DNA of 64,000 nt from Spongiimicrobium salis (GCF_043678055.1 NZ_JBHEQA010000001.1:1736001-1800000); one strand, 5' to 3'. Shown: positions 26,935-36,240, numbered from the stretch's first letter. A program made the numbers and translations. The notes: a model not told the origin generated them from the letters alone.

Positions 26935-28287
26935 ATGGCCAGTAGGGATTTTTATGTACAACTTATTGTTAGGGTACTTTTTATGAGTTTTACAGCCATT
27001 GGGTTGGCCTTTGCTTATGTAGACACTTCCTATTTTCTCTTTGCTTTTTTAAGCTTTTTGCTTGTAGCTCAAACCTATGCTTTAATCCTGTACATAAACA
27101 GTACCAATCGTAAAATTGCGTATTTCTTTAATGCCATCCGGAATGAGGATTTTACATTGCGATTTCCCGAAAAGGTTTCCATAAAGTCTTTTAAGGAATT
27201 GAATCAAAGTTTAAATAGGGTCAATGGATTGATTCAGGAAGTACACTTAAAGCTGCAAACCCAAGAGCAATATTATCAGGAAATCTTAAAGCAGGCCAAT
27301 ATTGGAATCCTTACCTATAATGACAAAGGACATATTCTTTTTGCCAATCCTACGGTAGAACGCTTGCTTAACCATAGACCTTTAAATCATATTAAGCAGT
27401 TGGCTCAAATAGATGAGAAACTGTATGATTTGTTTGAGGAATTGAAACCTTTTGATCAAAAATTATTTGAATTGGTCAACGAAAGGGATAAAATTCAATT
27501 GGCCATAAAGTCTACGGCCATAAACTTTGAAAAGCAAGCACTGATGCTTGTGGTAATTCAGGATATCCATAAAGAATTGGACGAAAAGGAAACGGATTCC
27601 TGGGTGCGTTTAATTCGAGTTTTGACCCATGAAATTATGAATACCGTGGCTCCAATAACCTCTATTTCCGAATCTATTCTTAAGTTTTTTAAACAAGGGG
27701 AAGCTCCTATTTCCATAGAGCAACTTACCGAGGAACAAATGATCAATGCGACCAAAGGAATGGAAGTGATCAAAGAACAGGGGAACGACTTGATGAGTTT
27801 TGTAGAATCGTATCGTAGTTTTCTCAGTGTGCCCGCACCAGATAAAACCTTGGTTTCTGCCCAAAAGCTTTTGGACAGGGTTAAGGTCTTGATGGTACAG
27901 GATACCACCATGGATAAGATTAGTTTTGAAGTAGACGTTTACCCTGAGGATTTGGAAGTGTATATCGATGAAAAACAAATTGCACAAGTACTTTTAAACC
28001 TCACAAAAAATGCATTGCAATCCCTGTTGGAAAAAGGAGAAGGTACCATAAAAATTTCAGCGGGAATTAGCAAGAAAGGCAAAAAATATATTGAGGTTTG
28101 GGATAACGGCCCGGGAATACCGGAAGAACTGATCGATGAGGTCTTTGTGCCATTTTTTACAACGAAGAACACCGGTACAGGGATTGGATTGAGCCTTTCC
28201 AAACAAATTTTACGATTGCATGGCGGAAATTTAAAAGTGATGTCGGTACCGCATAAAGTCACGGTCTTCAGTTTGGTATTCGAATAG
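26935..28287 (+). CDS. Membrane sensor histidine kinase, partner of the sigma-54 regulator
   Basis: A 450-residue kinase. Two N-terminal transmembrane helices (about 8-28 and 33-55) have almost no periplasmic loop between them, so the signal is probably sensed in the membrane or cytoplasm. A PAS-like region follows (about 118-200, ANIGILTYNDKGHILFANP). The H-box is LTHEIMNTVAPI with H232, the N-box NLTKNALQSL near 354, and the G-boxes DNGPGIP and GTGIGLSLSKQI near 388 and 412. NtrB/NtrY-like kinases of this kind phosphorylate NtrC-type regulators. The ATG at 26935 is preceded closely by AGGA. Confidence 0.94.
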   Translation: MASRDFYVQLIVRVLFMSFTAIGLAFAYVDTSYFLFAFLSFLLVAQTYALILYINSTNRKIAYFFNAIRNEDFTLRFPEKVSIKSFKELNQSLNRVNGLIQEVHLKLQTQEQYYQEILKQANIGILTYNDKGHILFANPTVERLLNHRPLNHIKQLAQIDEKLYDLFEELKPFDQKLFELVNERDKIQLAIKSTAINFEKQALMLVVIQDIHKELDEKETDSWVRLIRVLTHEIMNTVAPITSISESILKFFKQGEAPISIEQLTEEQMINATKGMEVIKEQGNDLMSFVESYRSFLSVPAPDKTLVSAQKLLDRVKVLMVQDTTMDKISFEVDVYPEDLEVYIDEKQIAQVLLNLTKNALQSLLEKGEGTIKISAGISKKGKKYIEVWDNGPGIPEELIDEVFVPFFTTKNTGTGIGLSLSKQILRLHGGNLKVMSVPHKVTVFSLVFE

Positions 28288-28296
28288 GAAGGAAAC

Positions 28297-28743
28297 ATGG
28301 AAAAAGAACTGCTCTATGCATTTTGTCAGGACTTTGTAAACGCTAGGATAACACGCATTCAGCAGACTATTGCCGATGTGGCAACTGCTTTGACCTCAGA
28401 AACCAAGAGTAGTGCTGGGGATAAACATGAAACAGGTAGGGCAATGCTGCAGTTGGAACGTGAAAAGGCAGGGCAGCAATTGGCCGAAGCAGAAAAAATG
28501 AAATCTCTTTTAGCGAAAGTTCCAAAGGAACGCTCCGCAGAAAGCATAGGACTGGGCAGTTTGGTAAAGTGCTCGGAAGGATTTTATTTTTTGGCTATTT
28601 CAGCAGGGGAATATACGTATGGAGCGGAAAGGGTCTACTGCATATCTGCCCAAACCCCTATAGGAAAATTGCTTCTGGGAAAAGCTATTGGAGATACCAT
28701 TGTTTTTAGGGGAAAAGAGATTCGGATTCTGGATATTCAGTAA
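28297..28743 (+). CDS. GreA/GreB C-terminal-domain-like protein
   Basis: A 148-residue protein starting 9 bp after the kinase stop. Residues 30-75 form a charged helix (SSAGDKHETGRAML, then KAGQQLAEAEKM). The C-terminal half resembles the FKBP-like domain of GreA/GreB elongation factors (SAQTPIGKLLLGKAIGDTIVF). The N-terminal coiled coil is shorter than in GreA, and the acidic tip residues are not recognisable, so true transcript-cleavage activity is doubtful. Similar flavobacterial proteins sometimes carry the misleading name 3-oxoacyl-ACP synthase. It is probably co-transcribed with the kinase. Its role is unknown. Confidence 0.75.
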   Translation: MEKELLYAFCQDFVNARITRIQQTIADVATALTSETKSSAGDKHETGRAMLQLEREKAGQQLAEAEKMKSLLAKVPKERSAESIGLGSLVKCSEGFYFLAISAGEYTYGAERVYCISAQTPIGKLLLGKAIGDTIVFRGKEIRILDIQ

Positions 28744-28746
28744 AAC

Positions 28747-29505
28747 TTATTGTTCCAACCATTTTCGAAACGCACTGGTTACCGAAGAGCTGGTAATAAC
28801 GGTATCGGTCAGTCCTAAAAGACGCAGTGATAGCCTGTTCTTGGAATAGGGTTCAATTTTCTGAAGATGTTTGATGTTCACCATTTGACTCCGATTGATT
28901 CTAAAAAAATGCTGGGGGTCCAAAACTTCTTGTAATGCACTCATAGGTTTAGATAGGGTGTGTAGCTTTCCATGGACATCATAGGCCGTGCAAAAATCTC
29001 CTTTGGCGTTGATAATGGAAATGTCCAGTGCATCCAATAGTTTTATCCCATCGGGCTTCTTGATGGCAAACCTTTTTTTATAATTTTTTTCTTGACCTTC
29101 CAGCACTTCTTTCAACTGAAAAAAGAGTTCTTTTTCATAAGAAATTGGGCCGAAGAGCTTGGTGTATTTTTCTAGAGCGGCATACAAGTCGCTTTGGGAA
29201 TAAGGCTTTAAAATATAAGCAATGCCATTGGTTCGGAAGGCTTCAAGCAAATGCTCATCATAGGCCGTACAGAATATGATGGGGGCCTGTATCGTTACTT
29301 TTTGAAAAACTTCAAAGGCAAGACCATCCAATAACTTGATGTCAGATAAGATTAAATCGTATTTGACACCATGTGTCAATTTTTCAACCCCCTCTTTAAC
29401 TGTTCTGACATTATCCCAAGTGATGGAAGGACCAAAAAATGTACGGAGTTGGGCAACTAATTTCTTGTAGGCGGGAATTTCATCTTCAAGTATAAGGATA
29501 TGCAT
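28747..29505 (-). CDS. LytTR-family response regulator
   Basis: A 252-residue regulator with a receiver domain at 1-120 (acidic pair near D8, phospho-acceptor D55 in LILSDIKLLDG, conserved FCTAYDEH and ILKPYS). A LytTR DNA-binding domain covers about 150-250, with the typical FFRINRSQMVNIKHL and the following beta-strands. Its kinase lies 10 bp upstream in the same direction, so both should be one transcript. The gene converges on the GreA-like gene with only 3 bp between the stops. Targets are unknown; the serine hydrolase next to the kinase gene is a candidate. Confidence 0.95.
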   Translation of the reverse strand: MHILILEDEIPAYKKLVAQLRTFFGPSITWDNVRTVKEGVEKLTHGVKYDLILSDIKLLDGLAFEVFQKVTIQAPIIFCTAYDEHLLEAFRTNGIAYILKPYSQSDLYAALEKYTKLFGPISYEKELFFQLKEVLEGQEKNYKKRFAIKKPDGIKLLDALDISIINAKGDFCTAYDVHGKLHTLSKPMSALQEVLDPQHFFRINRSQMVNIKHLQKIEPYSKNRLSLRLLGLTDTVITSSSVTSAFRKWLEQ

Positions 29506-29515
29506 GCTTTTGAGG

Positions 29516-30529
29516 TTAGGAAATTAACTTTAATAAAGGCAAGTGAATGGCAAAGCTTTGGCTGTTATCCTCTATCCTGATTTCCCGACTACTCAGTAAT
29601 TCATAGCGTTTTCGGAGATTGTTGAGGCCAGTGCCAGAGGAAGCACCCTTTTGTTTGATTCTATTTTTTGTGTTACGTACGGTTATTTGTTCTTTTTCAA
29701 TAAAAATTTGTGTTTCAATGGTTTTTCCTTCTTTGGCACTATTGTGTTTTACGACATTCTCCAATACCGTTAGTAGTGCACCATTGGGAAGGTAATTGGC
29801 TTGCGGCACTTCCTTTTCGATAATATGGAAACTATAATCCCTTTCAAAGCGTGTTTCTATGAGGTAAAAATAATTGTGAGCCAATTCCATTTCGTTTTCA
29901 AGAGGAACAATATCCTCATCTTTGGTATGGATCAAATGTCGGTAGAGTCCGGCTAAGTGAGCAATATATTCTTTTACCTTTTCTTTTGGGGAATACTCCA
30001 CAAGAGCATCTATGGTATTTAAACTATTGTATAAAAAGTGGGGGTCGTATTGTGATCGTAACACCTTAAGTTCAAGATCTCTCTGGGTCCGTGCTATTTG
30101 TTCGCTTTTTAGGATATATTCAAAGTATTTTTTTCCAATAAGAAGAATCAGCGGAAAGGCAAGTTCGGTTCCCGAGAAGTAAAAACTATGAACAATGATG
30201 AAGGAAACTTTTGGAAATTGGCTGAGAGGAATTTGCTGTTGCCAGCCGAAATCCCTTAAAAAGTCCAAAAATCCAATAAGTTCCATGATAAGGAAACCCA
30301 AAATAAAAAACGCCCAATAATTTTTCTTGCGAATAATGTACTTGTCGATCAACCATCGAAAGATAAAAAGAAGGGATAGGCTTTTGATCAGGGCAGCGGG
30401 AATATCGATAAGAAAACCCCTAACATTGTATCCTTGGAGGTAGAACTTTATAAAGAGCCAAATGGTCGCCGCCAAGACGAATGCCCCTATAAATTTGTAA
30501 TCGGATTTATTGAATGTAAAGCTTCTCAT
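29516..30529 (-). CDS. LytS/YehU-type sensor histidine kinase (His_kinase family)
   Basis: A 337-residue membrane kinase with four hydrophobic segments in the first 140 residues (about 13-30, 37-57, 70-90 and 115-135). The catalytic part has the HPK7/8-type phospho-acceptor motif SQYDPHFLYNSLNTID (His near residue 162), an N-box VLENVVKHN and a glycine-rich stretch SSGTGLNNLRKRY. Kinases of this class pair with LytTR regulators, and one is encoded 10 bp downstream. No extracytoplasmic sensor domain is seen, so the signal may be membrane-borne. Confidence 0.94.
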   Translation of the reverse strand: MRSFTFNKSDYKFIGAFVLAATIWLFIKFYLQGYNVRGFLIDIPAALIKSLSLLFIFRWLIDKYIIRKKNYWAFFILGFLIMELIGFLDFLRDFGWQQQIPLSQFPKVSFIIVHSFYFSGTELAFPLILLIGKKYFEYILKSEQIARTQRDLELKVLRSQYDPHFLYNSLNTIDALVEYSPKEKVKEYIAHLAGLYRHLIHTKDEDIVPLENEMELAHNYFYLIETRFERDYSFHIIEKEVPQANYLPNGALLTVLENVVKHNSAKEGKTIETQIFIEKEQITVRNTKNRIKQKGASSGTGLNNLRKRYELLSSREIRIEDNSQSFAIHLPLLKLIS

Positions 30530-30575
30530 TGCTCTAATTTAAACCATATATGCACTCCTTCCGATTATATTTCCC

Positions 30576-31673
30576 CTACTGCATAAGATATTGCAGCAAT
30601 TCTAAAGGTAAGGACGATTGATCGGCATTGGTAAAAATAACAAAACCCCACTTGCTTTCTGGCTGTACTACAAAAAGACTGGTATACCCATAATTGTTGC
30701 CCCCATGACCATACGCGGTACCAAAAGGAAGCGTGGCTTTGGCGAATCCCAAAGTCCAATCCGTAATGCCAGTTTGCCGTTGAGGATGGTCTTCGGGAAG
30801 CACTACTTGGGTTTCAAATAATTGCTCAAAACTCTTTTGGGATAAGCCTTTTTGTTCCATTAGTGCAATAATCCATTTGGAAAAATCCAAGGCCTCGGAA
30901 TGAATGGAAAATGCGGCCCCAAAAACCTTGGGGTCATCATTGCCCGAGACATGTTTACTGTCCTTATAGCCCTTAACCTTGTTCTGAAGATTGCTTTGAT
31001 CTTGTACAAATTTAGTAATAGCCAACTTCAAGGGGTTCGCTACTTTTTTTTGGTAGATTCTTTCCAAACCTTGATCATCGGTTTTAAGGAGGTGGGCCAA
31101 TACCTTTGCCAAATATTGATAGCCTTCACCCGAATATTGATACGAACTTCCAGGTTCAAAGGCAATAAACAATTTATTTTCCTTATAATCAGATCTCCAG
31201 TTAGGAAAGCCTGTGGTATGGGAGAGTACCATTCTGGCCGTTATTTTTTTATAGCGTTCGTCATGGGCAATAGCGGGGTAGGGCATATAGGTATGCAAAG
31301 GAGTATCTAAATTTAGTAGACCGTCTTCCACAAACCCCATCACAAAATAGGCAAACAAAGGTTTGGAAAGAGAGGCTCCTTCAAAGATACTATGGGCCGT
31401 TATCGGCTTTTTGTTTTCAAGATTGGCATAGCCCTTGACGGTATGGAATACCGGCTGTCCATCATTTATAATAGCAATTGAGACTCCAGGAACATTATGC
31501 GTCTTCATCTGCCGTTCCAGATATGCATTTATGGAATCTATATGGATTTCATTTCCAACAAGATTTTTAAGTGCAGTTTTCTTTTTTAGTTGTTGTGCAC
31601 TGTTTTGGTGGGGAAAGAACACCCCAATTAAAACAATGATAAGAAGCATGGTTTTTCTGACTAAGGTTATCAT
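30576..31673 (-). CDS. Secreted serine hydrolase, class C beta-lactamase/esterase family
   Basis: The ATG at 31673 (MITLVRKTMLLIIVLIGVFF) gives a clean signal peptide; the frame from 31736 adds 21 unlikely residues. The mature protein has the SxxK nucleophile motif as SLSK in GASLSKPLF, the second motif as YSG in YQYSGEGYQY (YSN in true class C enzymes), and the third motif as HGG in YGHGGNN. This pattern fits penicillin-binding-protein-like esterases or peptidases better than a resistance beta-lactamase. It is 46 bp upstream of the LytS-type kinase gene and may share its transcript. Confidence 0.9.
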   Translation of the reverse strand: MITLVRKTMLLIIVLIGVFFPHQNSAQQLKKKTALKNLVGNEIHIDSINAYLERQMKTHNVPGVSIAIINDGQPVFHTVKGYANLENKKPITAHSIFEGASLSKPLFAYFVMGFVEDGLLNLDTPLHTYMPYPAIAHDERYKKITARMVLSHTTGFPNWRSDYKENKLFIAFEPGSSYQYSGEGYQYLAKVLAHLLKTDDQGLERIYQKKVANPLKLAITKFVQDQSNLQNKVKGYKDSKHVSGNDDPKVFGAAFSIHSEALDFSKWIIALMEQKGLSQKSFEQLFETQVVLPEDHPQRQTGITDWTLGFAKATLPFGTAYGHGGNNYGYTSLFVVQPESKWGFVIFTNADQSSLPLELLQYLMQ

Positions 31674-31810
31674 GACTGTATGATTTTTGATGTTTGAAAG
31701 GTCAAAATCCATCAAAAAAGCATACCGAAAAAGCAAAAAAGGTTGAAAGCGGTTTATTTTAGGATAAAGGAGTAGAAACTAAGGTTGGGAAAAGGGTGCG
31801 GTTTCCAATG

Positions 31811-32791
31811 TCAGTTGTGCAGCAACCGTTGATTTAAGGTTTCGATAGCGATATTCAGAAATACTTCTTTCTCGGATTCCAAGGGTTTTTCGGTATGAAA
31901 ATACACTTCGAGCCCATCCTCTGCAATGCCAACACCCATATAATGACTGCCCATGGGATAGCACTGATGTATTTTTACCGGGAGTCCGGAATTCTGAGAG
32001 ACCTTAAACTCATGCGCATATACAATAATGTTTCTTTTGGTATCGGCATAGGACTTAATGATATTCACTGGAATTTTGTTGGCATCACCAAATAAGGAGG
32101 CAATATAGAGGCTTTTGGGGTTTTTGTAGAGCGTTAATGTAGCCTCATTGGCAATAATTTGCTTTCCTTTAAGTACAATCACCCGGTCGGCAAAGGGAAG
32201 AACATCATTGTGGTCATGCGTTGCGGTTAAACAAGTAATTTTTTGTTTTTTTAGATAATCAAACAATTTTCTGCGCAAACTGTTTTTTTGAAAATTATCA
32301 ATATGACTGAAGGGTTCGTCCAAAAGCAGAACTTCTGGTTCTTGGGCCAATACTCTGGCCAAGGCAACCCGTTGTTGTTGTCCTCCGCTCAGTTTTTTTA
32401 CCTTTCGCTTGGCATACTCTTTCATCTCGATCATCTCCAAAAGCTCGTTGGTGCGTTCCTTTAATTCTTCTGGTTCAAAAACAGAAAGGTACTGACTGAT
32501 ATTTTCCGCTACCGTAGTGAACGGCATTAAATCAAAGTCCTGACTAAGGTATTTCATATAAGGCTCTCCGGGAACTAAATTGTACAAGGGACCCAGAACT
32601 TGGGTGTCTTTCCAGAAAACTGTACCCACTTTGAGCTGTAAAAGGCCATAAACAATCTTTAGCAAGGTACTTTTGCCGCAACCACTTTCTCCTAGAAGGG
32701 AGACGTGCTCTCCTTGCTTTACTTGGAAATTAATTTCTTCCAGGATGATTTTCTTATCATAAGCAAAGGTAAGATCCGAAACTATGAGCAT
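31811..32791 (-). CDS. ABC transporter ATP-binding protein without a nearby permease
   Basis: A 326-residue ATPase with Walker A GESGCGKST (about 35-43), signature KLSGGQQQRVALARVLA (about 133-149), Walker B VLLLDEPFSHID and H-loop TATHDH. The nucleotide-binding domain is followed by about 110 residues resembling the regulatory TOBE-type tail of importer ATPases (PotA/FbpC-like). The EPFSHID sequence also fits that group, unlike the EPTGNLD of the exporter ATPase at 21903. No permease or binding protein is encoded nearby, so its partner must lie elsewhere. A terminator hairpin at 32816-32853 separates it from the upstream gene. Confidence 0.93.
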   Translation of the reverse strand: MLIVSDLTFAYDKKIILEEINFQVKQGEHVSLLGESGCGKSTLLKIVYGLLQLKVGTVFWKDTQVLGPLYNLVPGEPYMKYLSQDFDLMPFTTVAENISQYLSVFEPEELKERTNELLEMIEMKEYAKRKVKKLSGGQQQRVALARVLAQEPEVLLLDEPFSHIDNFQKNSLRRKLFDYLKKQKITCLTATHDHNDVLPFADRVIVLKGKQIIANEATLTLYKNPKSLYIASLFGDANKIPVNIIKSYADTKRNIIVYAHEFKVSQNSGLPVKIHQCYPMGSHYMGVGIAEDGLEVYFHTEKPLESEKEVFLNIAIETLNQRLLHN

Positions 32792-32815
32792 AACGTTCTA
32801 ATTAAATGAAATGGG

Positions 32816-32853
32816 GCATAAAAAAATCCGTCTCTAGATAGAAACGGATTTTT
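32816..32853 (-). terminator. Rho-independent terminator of the prolyl oligopeptidase gene
   Basis: Inverted arms AAAAATCCGT (32822-32831) and ACGGATTTTT (32844-32853) enclose a 12 nt loop. On the minus strand the stem is followed by a run of U, and it lies 18 bp after the stop of the gene at 32871-35027. Confidence 0.8.
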
Positions 32854-32870
32854 GAACTAAATATTGATTT

Positions 32871-35027
32871 TTACTCTTTAAATTCTTTTAATACTGCTTT
32901 ATTGGGCAAGTCTGTAAAGCCCATGTTATATAGGGTAAAGCCATAAATATCGGCAGCTTGCTCAATAGTTTTGCTGATAGGTGTACCAGCACCATGTCCC
33001 GCATTGGTTTCTATACGGATCAAGGTAGGATTGTCCCCAGCCTGCTTTGCCTGAAGCTCTGCAGCAAATTTAAAGCTATGTGCGGGTACCACCCGATCGT
33101 CATGATCTCCAGTAGTGACCAGCGTAGCGGGATATTCAACGCCTTCTTTGACATTATGTACAGGAGAATATCCTTTGATGTACTCAAACATTTCCTTGCT
33201 TTCTTCCGACGTTCCATAGTCATAGGCCCATCCGGCACCTGCGGTAAAAGTATGATAACGCAACATATCCAAAACACCTACGGCAGGAAGTGCCACTTTC
33301 ATTAGATCAGGACGCTGTGTCATGGTTGCTCCTACAAGCAGTCCTCCATTAGATCCTCCGCGAATGGCCAAATAATCTGATGAAGTATAGTTCTTTTTAA
33401 TCAAATATTCTCCTGCTGCAATAAAATCGTCAAAAACATTTTGCTTGTTCATTTTTGTTCCAGCGTCATGCCATTTTTTCCCATATTCGCCACCACCTCT
33501 AAGATTGGCTACGGCATAAATACCGCCCTGTTCCATCCATACCGCATTGATGGTACTAAAAGAAGGCGTTAAACTAATATCAAAACCACCATATCCATAT
33601 AGAATTGTGGGATTGGTACCATCCATTTTCAATCCTTTTTTATGCGTAATGATCATAGGAACTTTTGTGCCATCTTTTGAGGTATAGAATACTTGATTGG
33701 ATTCATACTCTTCTGGATTGAAGTCGATTTCTGGCTTCCAGTATTCCTCATAGTCTCCAGTTTCCACATTATATTTGTAGGTAGTTCCGGGAGTATTGTA
33801 ATTCGTAAAAGAGAAATAGAACTCTTTTTTCTCTTTTTTACCGCCAAAACCTCCAGCACTTCCAACTCCGGGAAGTTTTACTTCGCGTATCAAATTTCCA
33901 TCATAATCATATTGCAATACTTTGGAAATGGCATCCACCATATATTCCGTGAAGAAATAGCCTCCACCTGTACCTGTCGTAAGGACATTTTCGGTTTCAG
34001 GAATAAAATCCACCCAATTTTCAGGAGTAGGGTTCGCTGCATCTACCGTTACGATTTTTTGGTTAGGTGCATTCATATTGGTCACAATATAGAGTTTGGA
34101 ACCTACATTCTCAATAATATAGCTATCGGAATCAGTATGGTCTAAAACAGTGATCAATTTACTATTGGGCTTCGTAAGGTCTTTTAAGAAAAGCTTGTTT
34201 CCAGAAGTGGAAACAGATGCTGATATCATTAAATAACGATCATCTTCGGTAACACGACCACCCACATAACGATGTTTTTCCGCAGGAATACCACCAAAGA
34301 TAAGAGCATCATCTTTTTGAGCGGTCCCTAATTTATGATAGTACAATTTGTGCTGATCCGTCTTTGCAGAAAGCTCACTTCCTTTAGGTTTGTCATAACT
34401 GGAATAGTAAAAGCCTTCATTTCCTTTCCAAGAAACACCACTGAATTTTACATCAACCAAAGTATCTTCAACGATTTCCATTGTCTCGGCATTCTTCACA
34501 ATGACTTTACGCCAATCGCTTCCTCCTTCAGAAATAGAATAAGCTACTAGATTGCCATTTTTGGAAAAACTAAGCCCAGCTAATGAAGTGGTACCGTCAT
34601 CAGAAAATGTATTGGGATCTAAGAATACGGCAGCTTCTTCGTCTCCTTTTCTACGATAAACGACATATTGATTTTGTAGCCCATCATTCTTATAAAAATA
34701 AGTATAATCTCCTTCTTCAAAAGGAGAACCTAATTTCTCATAATTCAATAACTTTTCTAGACGATTTTTTAAATCTTCCCGATAAGGAATGTTATCCAAA
34801 TACCCAAAAGTGGTTTTGTTTTGAGTTTTTACCCATTCTCCGGTTTCGTCGCTCATATCGTCTTCCAACCATCTATAAGGGTCTTTCACTTCGGTTCCGA
34901 AATAGGTGTCCACGGTATCCACCTTTTGCGTCGTAGGGTAGTTCACTGCAATCGTTTCTTTTTTTGGTGCTTGCTCACAGGCAACTATGAATAGAGCGGC
35001 CAGTGGCATTAGGGTTATTTTTTTCAT
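32871..35027 (-). CDS. Prolyl oligopeptidase family serine peptidase (S9A), lipoprotein
   Basis: A 718-residue S9A peptidase that cuts after proline in short peptides. The N-terminus MKKITLMPLAALFIVACEQ is a lipoprotein signal with the Cys at 17, so the enzyme is anchored in the envelope. The beta-propeller covers about 50-440. The alpha/beta-hydrolase domain has the nucleophile in RGGSNGGLLVGA (Ser near 560), Asp in GDHDDRVVPAHS (near 640) and His in NAGHGAGTP (near 678). The length and DPYRWLED near the N-terminus are typical. The gene is monocistronic, flanked by its own terminator and that of asd. Confidence 0.96.
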   Translation of the reverse strand: MKKITLMPLAALFIVACEQAPKKETIAVNYPTTQKVDTVDTYFGTEVKDPYRWLEDDMSDETGEWVKTQNKTTFGYLDNIPYREDLKNRLEKLLNYEKLGSPFEEGDYTYFYKNDGLQNQYVVYRRKGDEEAAVFLDPNTFSDDGTTSLAGLSFSKNGNLVAYSISEGGSDWRKVIVKNAETMEIVEDTLVDVKFSGVSWKGNEGFYYSSYDKPKGSELSAKTDQHKLYYHKLGTAQKDDALIFGGIPAEKHRYVGGRVTEDDRYLMISASVSTSGNKLFLKDLTKPNSKLITVLDHTDSDSYIIENVGSKLYIVTNMNAPNQKIVTVDAANPTPENWVDFIPETENVLTTGTGGGYFFTEYMVDAISKVLQYDYDGNLIREVKLPGVGSAGGFGGKKEKKEFYFSFTNYNTPGTTYKYNVETGDYEEYWKPEIDFNPEEYESNQVFYTSKDGTKVPMIITHKKGLKMDGTNPTILYGYGGFDISLTPSFSTINAVWMEQGGIYAVANLRGGGEYGKKWHDAGTKMNKQNVFDDFIAAGEYLIKKNYTSSDYLAIRGGSNGGLLVGATMTQRPDLMKVALPAVGVLDMLRYHTFTAGAGWAYDYGTSEESKEMFEYIKGYSPVHNVKEGVEYPATLVTTGDHDDRVVPAHSFKFAAELQAKQAGDNPTLIRIETNAGHGAGTPISKTIEQAADIYGFTLYNMGFTDLPNKAVLKEFKE

Positions 35028-35062
35028 TTTTTGATATAATTAGTCGACCCTAAAAATACCAA

Positions 35063-35096
35063 AAAACCTTCAAAACAAACTTGTTTTGAAGGTTTT
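35063..35096 (-). terminator. Rho-independent terminator of asd
   Basis: A 16 bp perfect stem, AAAACCTTCAAAACAA (35063-35078) and TTGTTTTGAAGGTTTT (35081-35096), with a 2 nt nominal loop. It has A/T-rich flanks on both sides and lies 31 bp after the asd stop. The symmetry allows use in both directions. Confidence 0.85.
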
Positions 35097-35127
35097 AACA
35101 CTTCATTATACTTGTGAAGTGAATAGG

Positions 35128-36123
35128 TTATGAAGCCACTAAACTGTTTGCAACCAGGTATTCTGCAATTTGAACGGCATTGGTAGCGGCACCTTTTCTC
35201 AGATTATCGGAAACGATCCAGAGGTTTAAGGTGTTTCGTTGGGATTCGTCCCTACGGATACGTCCAACAAACACATCATCTTTATCGTGTGCGTAAATGG
35301 GCATAGGATAGGTATTGGTATCCGGATTATCCTGCACAACGACTCCTGGGGTTTCATTTAATATTTTTCGAACCTCGGCTAGATCAAAATCGTTCTCAAA
35401 TTCAATATTTACAGCCTCAGAGTGCCCTCCGGCCGTAGGAATTCGAACTGCAGTGGCGCTTACGGCAAAGGTTCTGTCATCCAATATTTTTTGAGGTTCC
35501 CTGGCCAATTTCATTTCTTCTTTGGTGTACCCATTTTCCATAAAAACATCACAATGCGGTAATGCATTTCGACTAATGGGATAAGGATATGCCATTTCTC
35601 CTTGGACTCCTGCAATTTCATTCTCCAATTGACGTACCGCCTTTACACCGGTCCCGGAAACCGATTGATAGGTAGAGATGACTACACGTTTCATCTGATA
35701 TTTTTCGTGCAAGGGTGCCAGTACCATAACCAATTGAATCGTAGAACAATTGGGATTGGCTATAATTTTATCTTCTTTGGATAAGGAAGAAGCATTGATT
35801 TCAGGAACCACTAATTTTTTTGTGGGATCCATACGCCAGGCCGAAGAGTTGTCTACAACGGTAGTCCCTACTTCTGCAAATTTTGGTGCCCACTCCAAAG
35901 AGGCACTGCCTCCAGCAGAAAAAATGGCAATATCCGGTCTTTCGGCTACGGCCGTTTCCAAACCAATAATGGTATGTTCCTCTCCTTTGTACGCTAATTT
36001 CTTTCCTACAGATCGTTCTGAGGCTACTAATAATAATTCCGTAATCGGAAAATTTCGTTCAGCCAATACTTTCAGCATTACTTCACCTACCATGCCTGTG
36101 GCACCAACAACTGCAACTTTCAT
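35128..36123 (-). CDS. asd: Aspartate-semialdehyde dehydrogenase
   Basis: A 331-residue cytoplasmic enzyme that reduces beta-aspartyl phosphate to aspartate semialdehyde with NADPH, on the route to lysine, diaminopimelate, threonine and methionine. The N-terminal nucleotide site is GATGMVGEVM. The catalytic Cys is in NPNCSTIQLV (about residue 127). The substrate-binding region has GGHSEAVNIE and the C-terminal dimerisation motif is RKGAATNAVQIAEYL. Length and motifs are complete. A good flavobacterial promoter lies 21-50 bp upstream, and a strong terminator follows. Confidence 0.98.
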   Translation of the reverse strand: MKVAVVGATGMVGEVMLKVLAERNFPITELLLVASERSVGKKLAYKGEEHTIIGLETAVAERPDIAIFSAGGSASLEWAPKFAEVGTTVVDNSSAWRMDPTKKLVVPEINASSLSKEDKIIANPNCSTIQLVMVLAPLHEKYQMKRVVISTYQSVSGTGVKAVRQLENEIAGVQGEMAYPYPISRNALPHCDVFMENGYTKEEMKLAREPQKILDDRTFAVSATAVRIPTAGGHSEAVNIEFENDFDLAEVRKILNETPGVVVQDNPDTNTYPMPIYAHDKDDVFVGRIRRDESQRNTLNLWIVSDNLRKGAATNAVQIAEYLVANSLVAS

Positions 36124-36143
36124 TTTATTTTAATTTTAGAGCA

Positions 36144-36173
36144 CAAATTTAGGCAATCTAGGGAAGGGTACAA
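36144..36173 (-). promoter_or_regulatory. Flavobacterial housekeeping promoter of asd
   Basis: On the minus strand a -33 TTG (36173-36171) and a -7 TAAATTTG (36151-36144) are separated by 19 nt. This matches the Bacteroidota consensus TTG-N19-TAnnTTTG exactly. The transcription start is predicted just before the asd ATG at 36123. Confidence 0.75.
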
Positions 36174-36240
36174 GAAGTTTTAAAAAGAATAATTAAAATA
36201 TAACAAAATGTTTTATTTGTAACAAATAAAAATACTAAAG

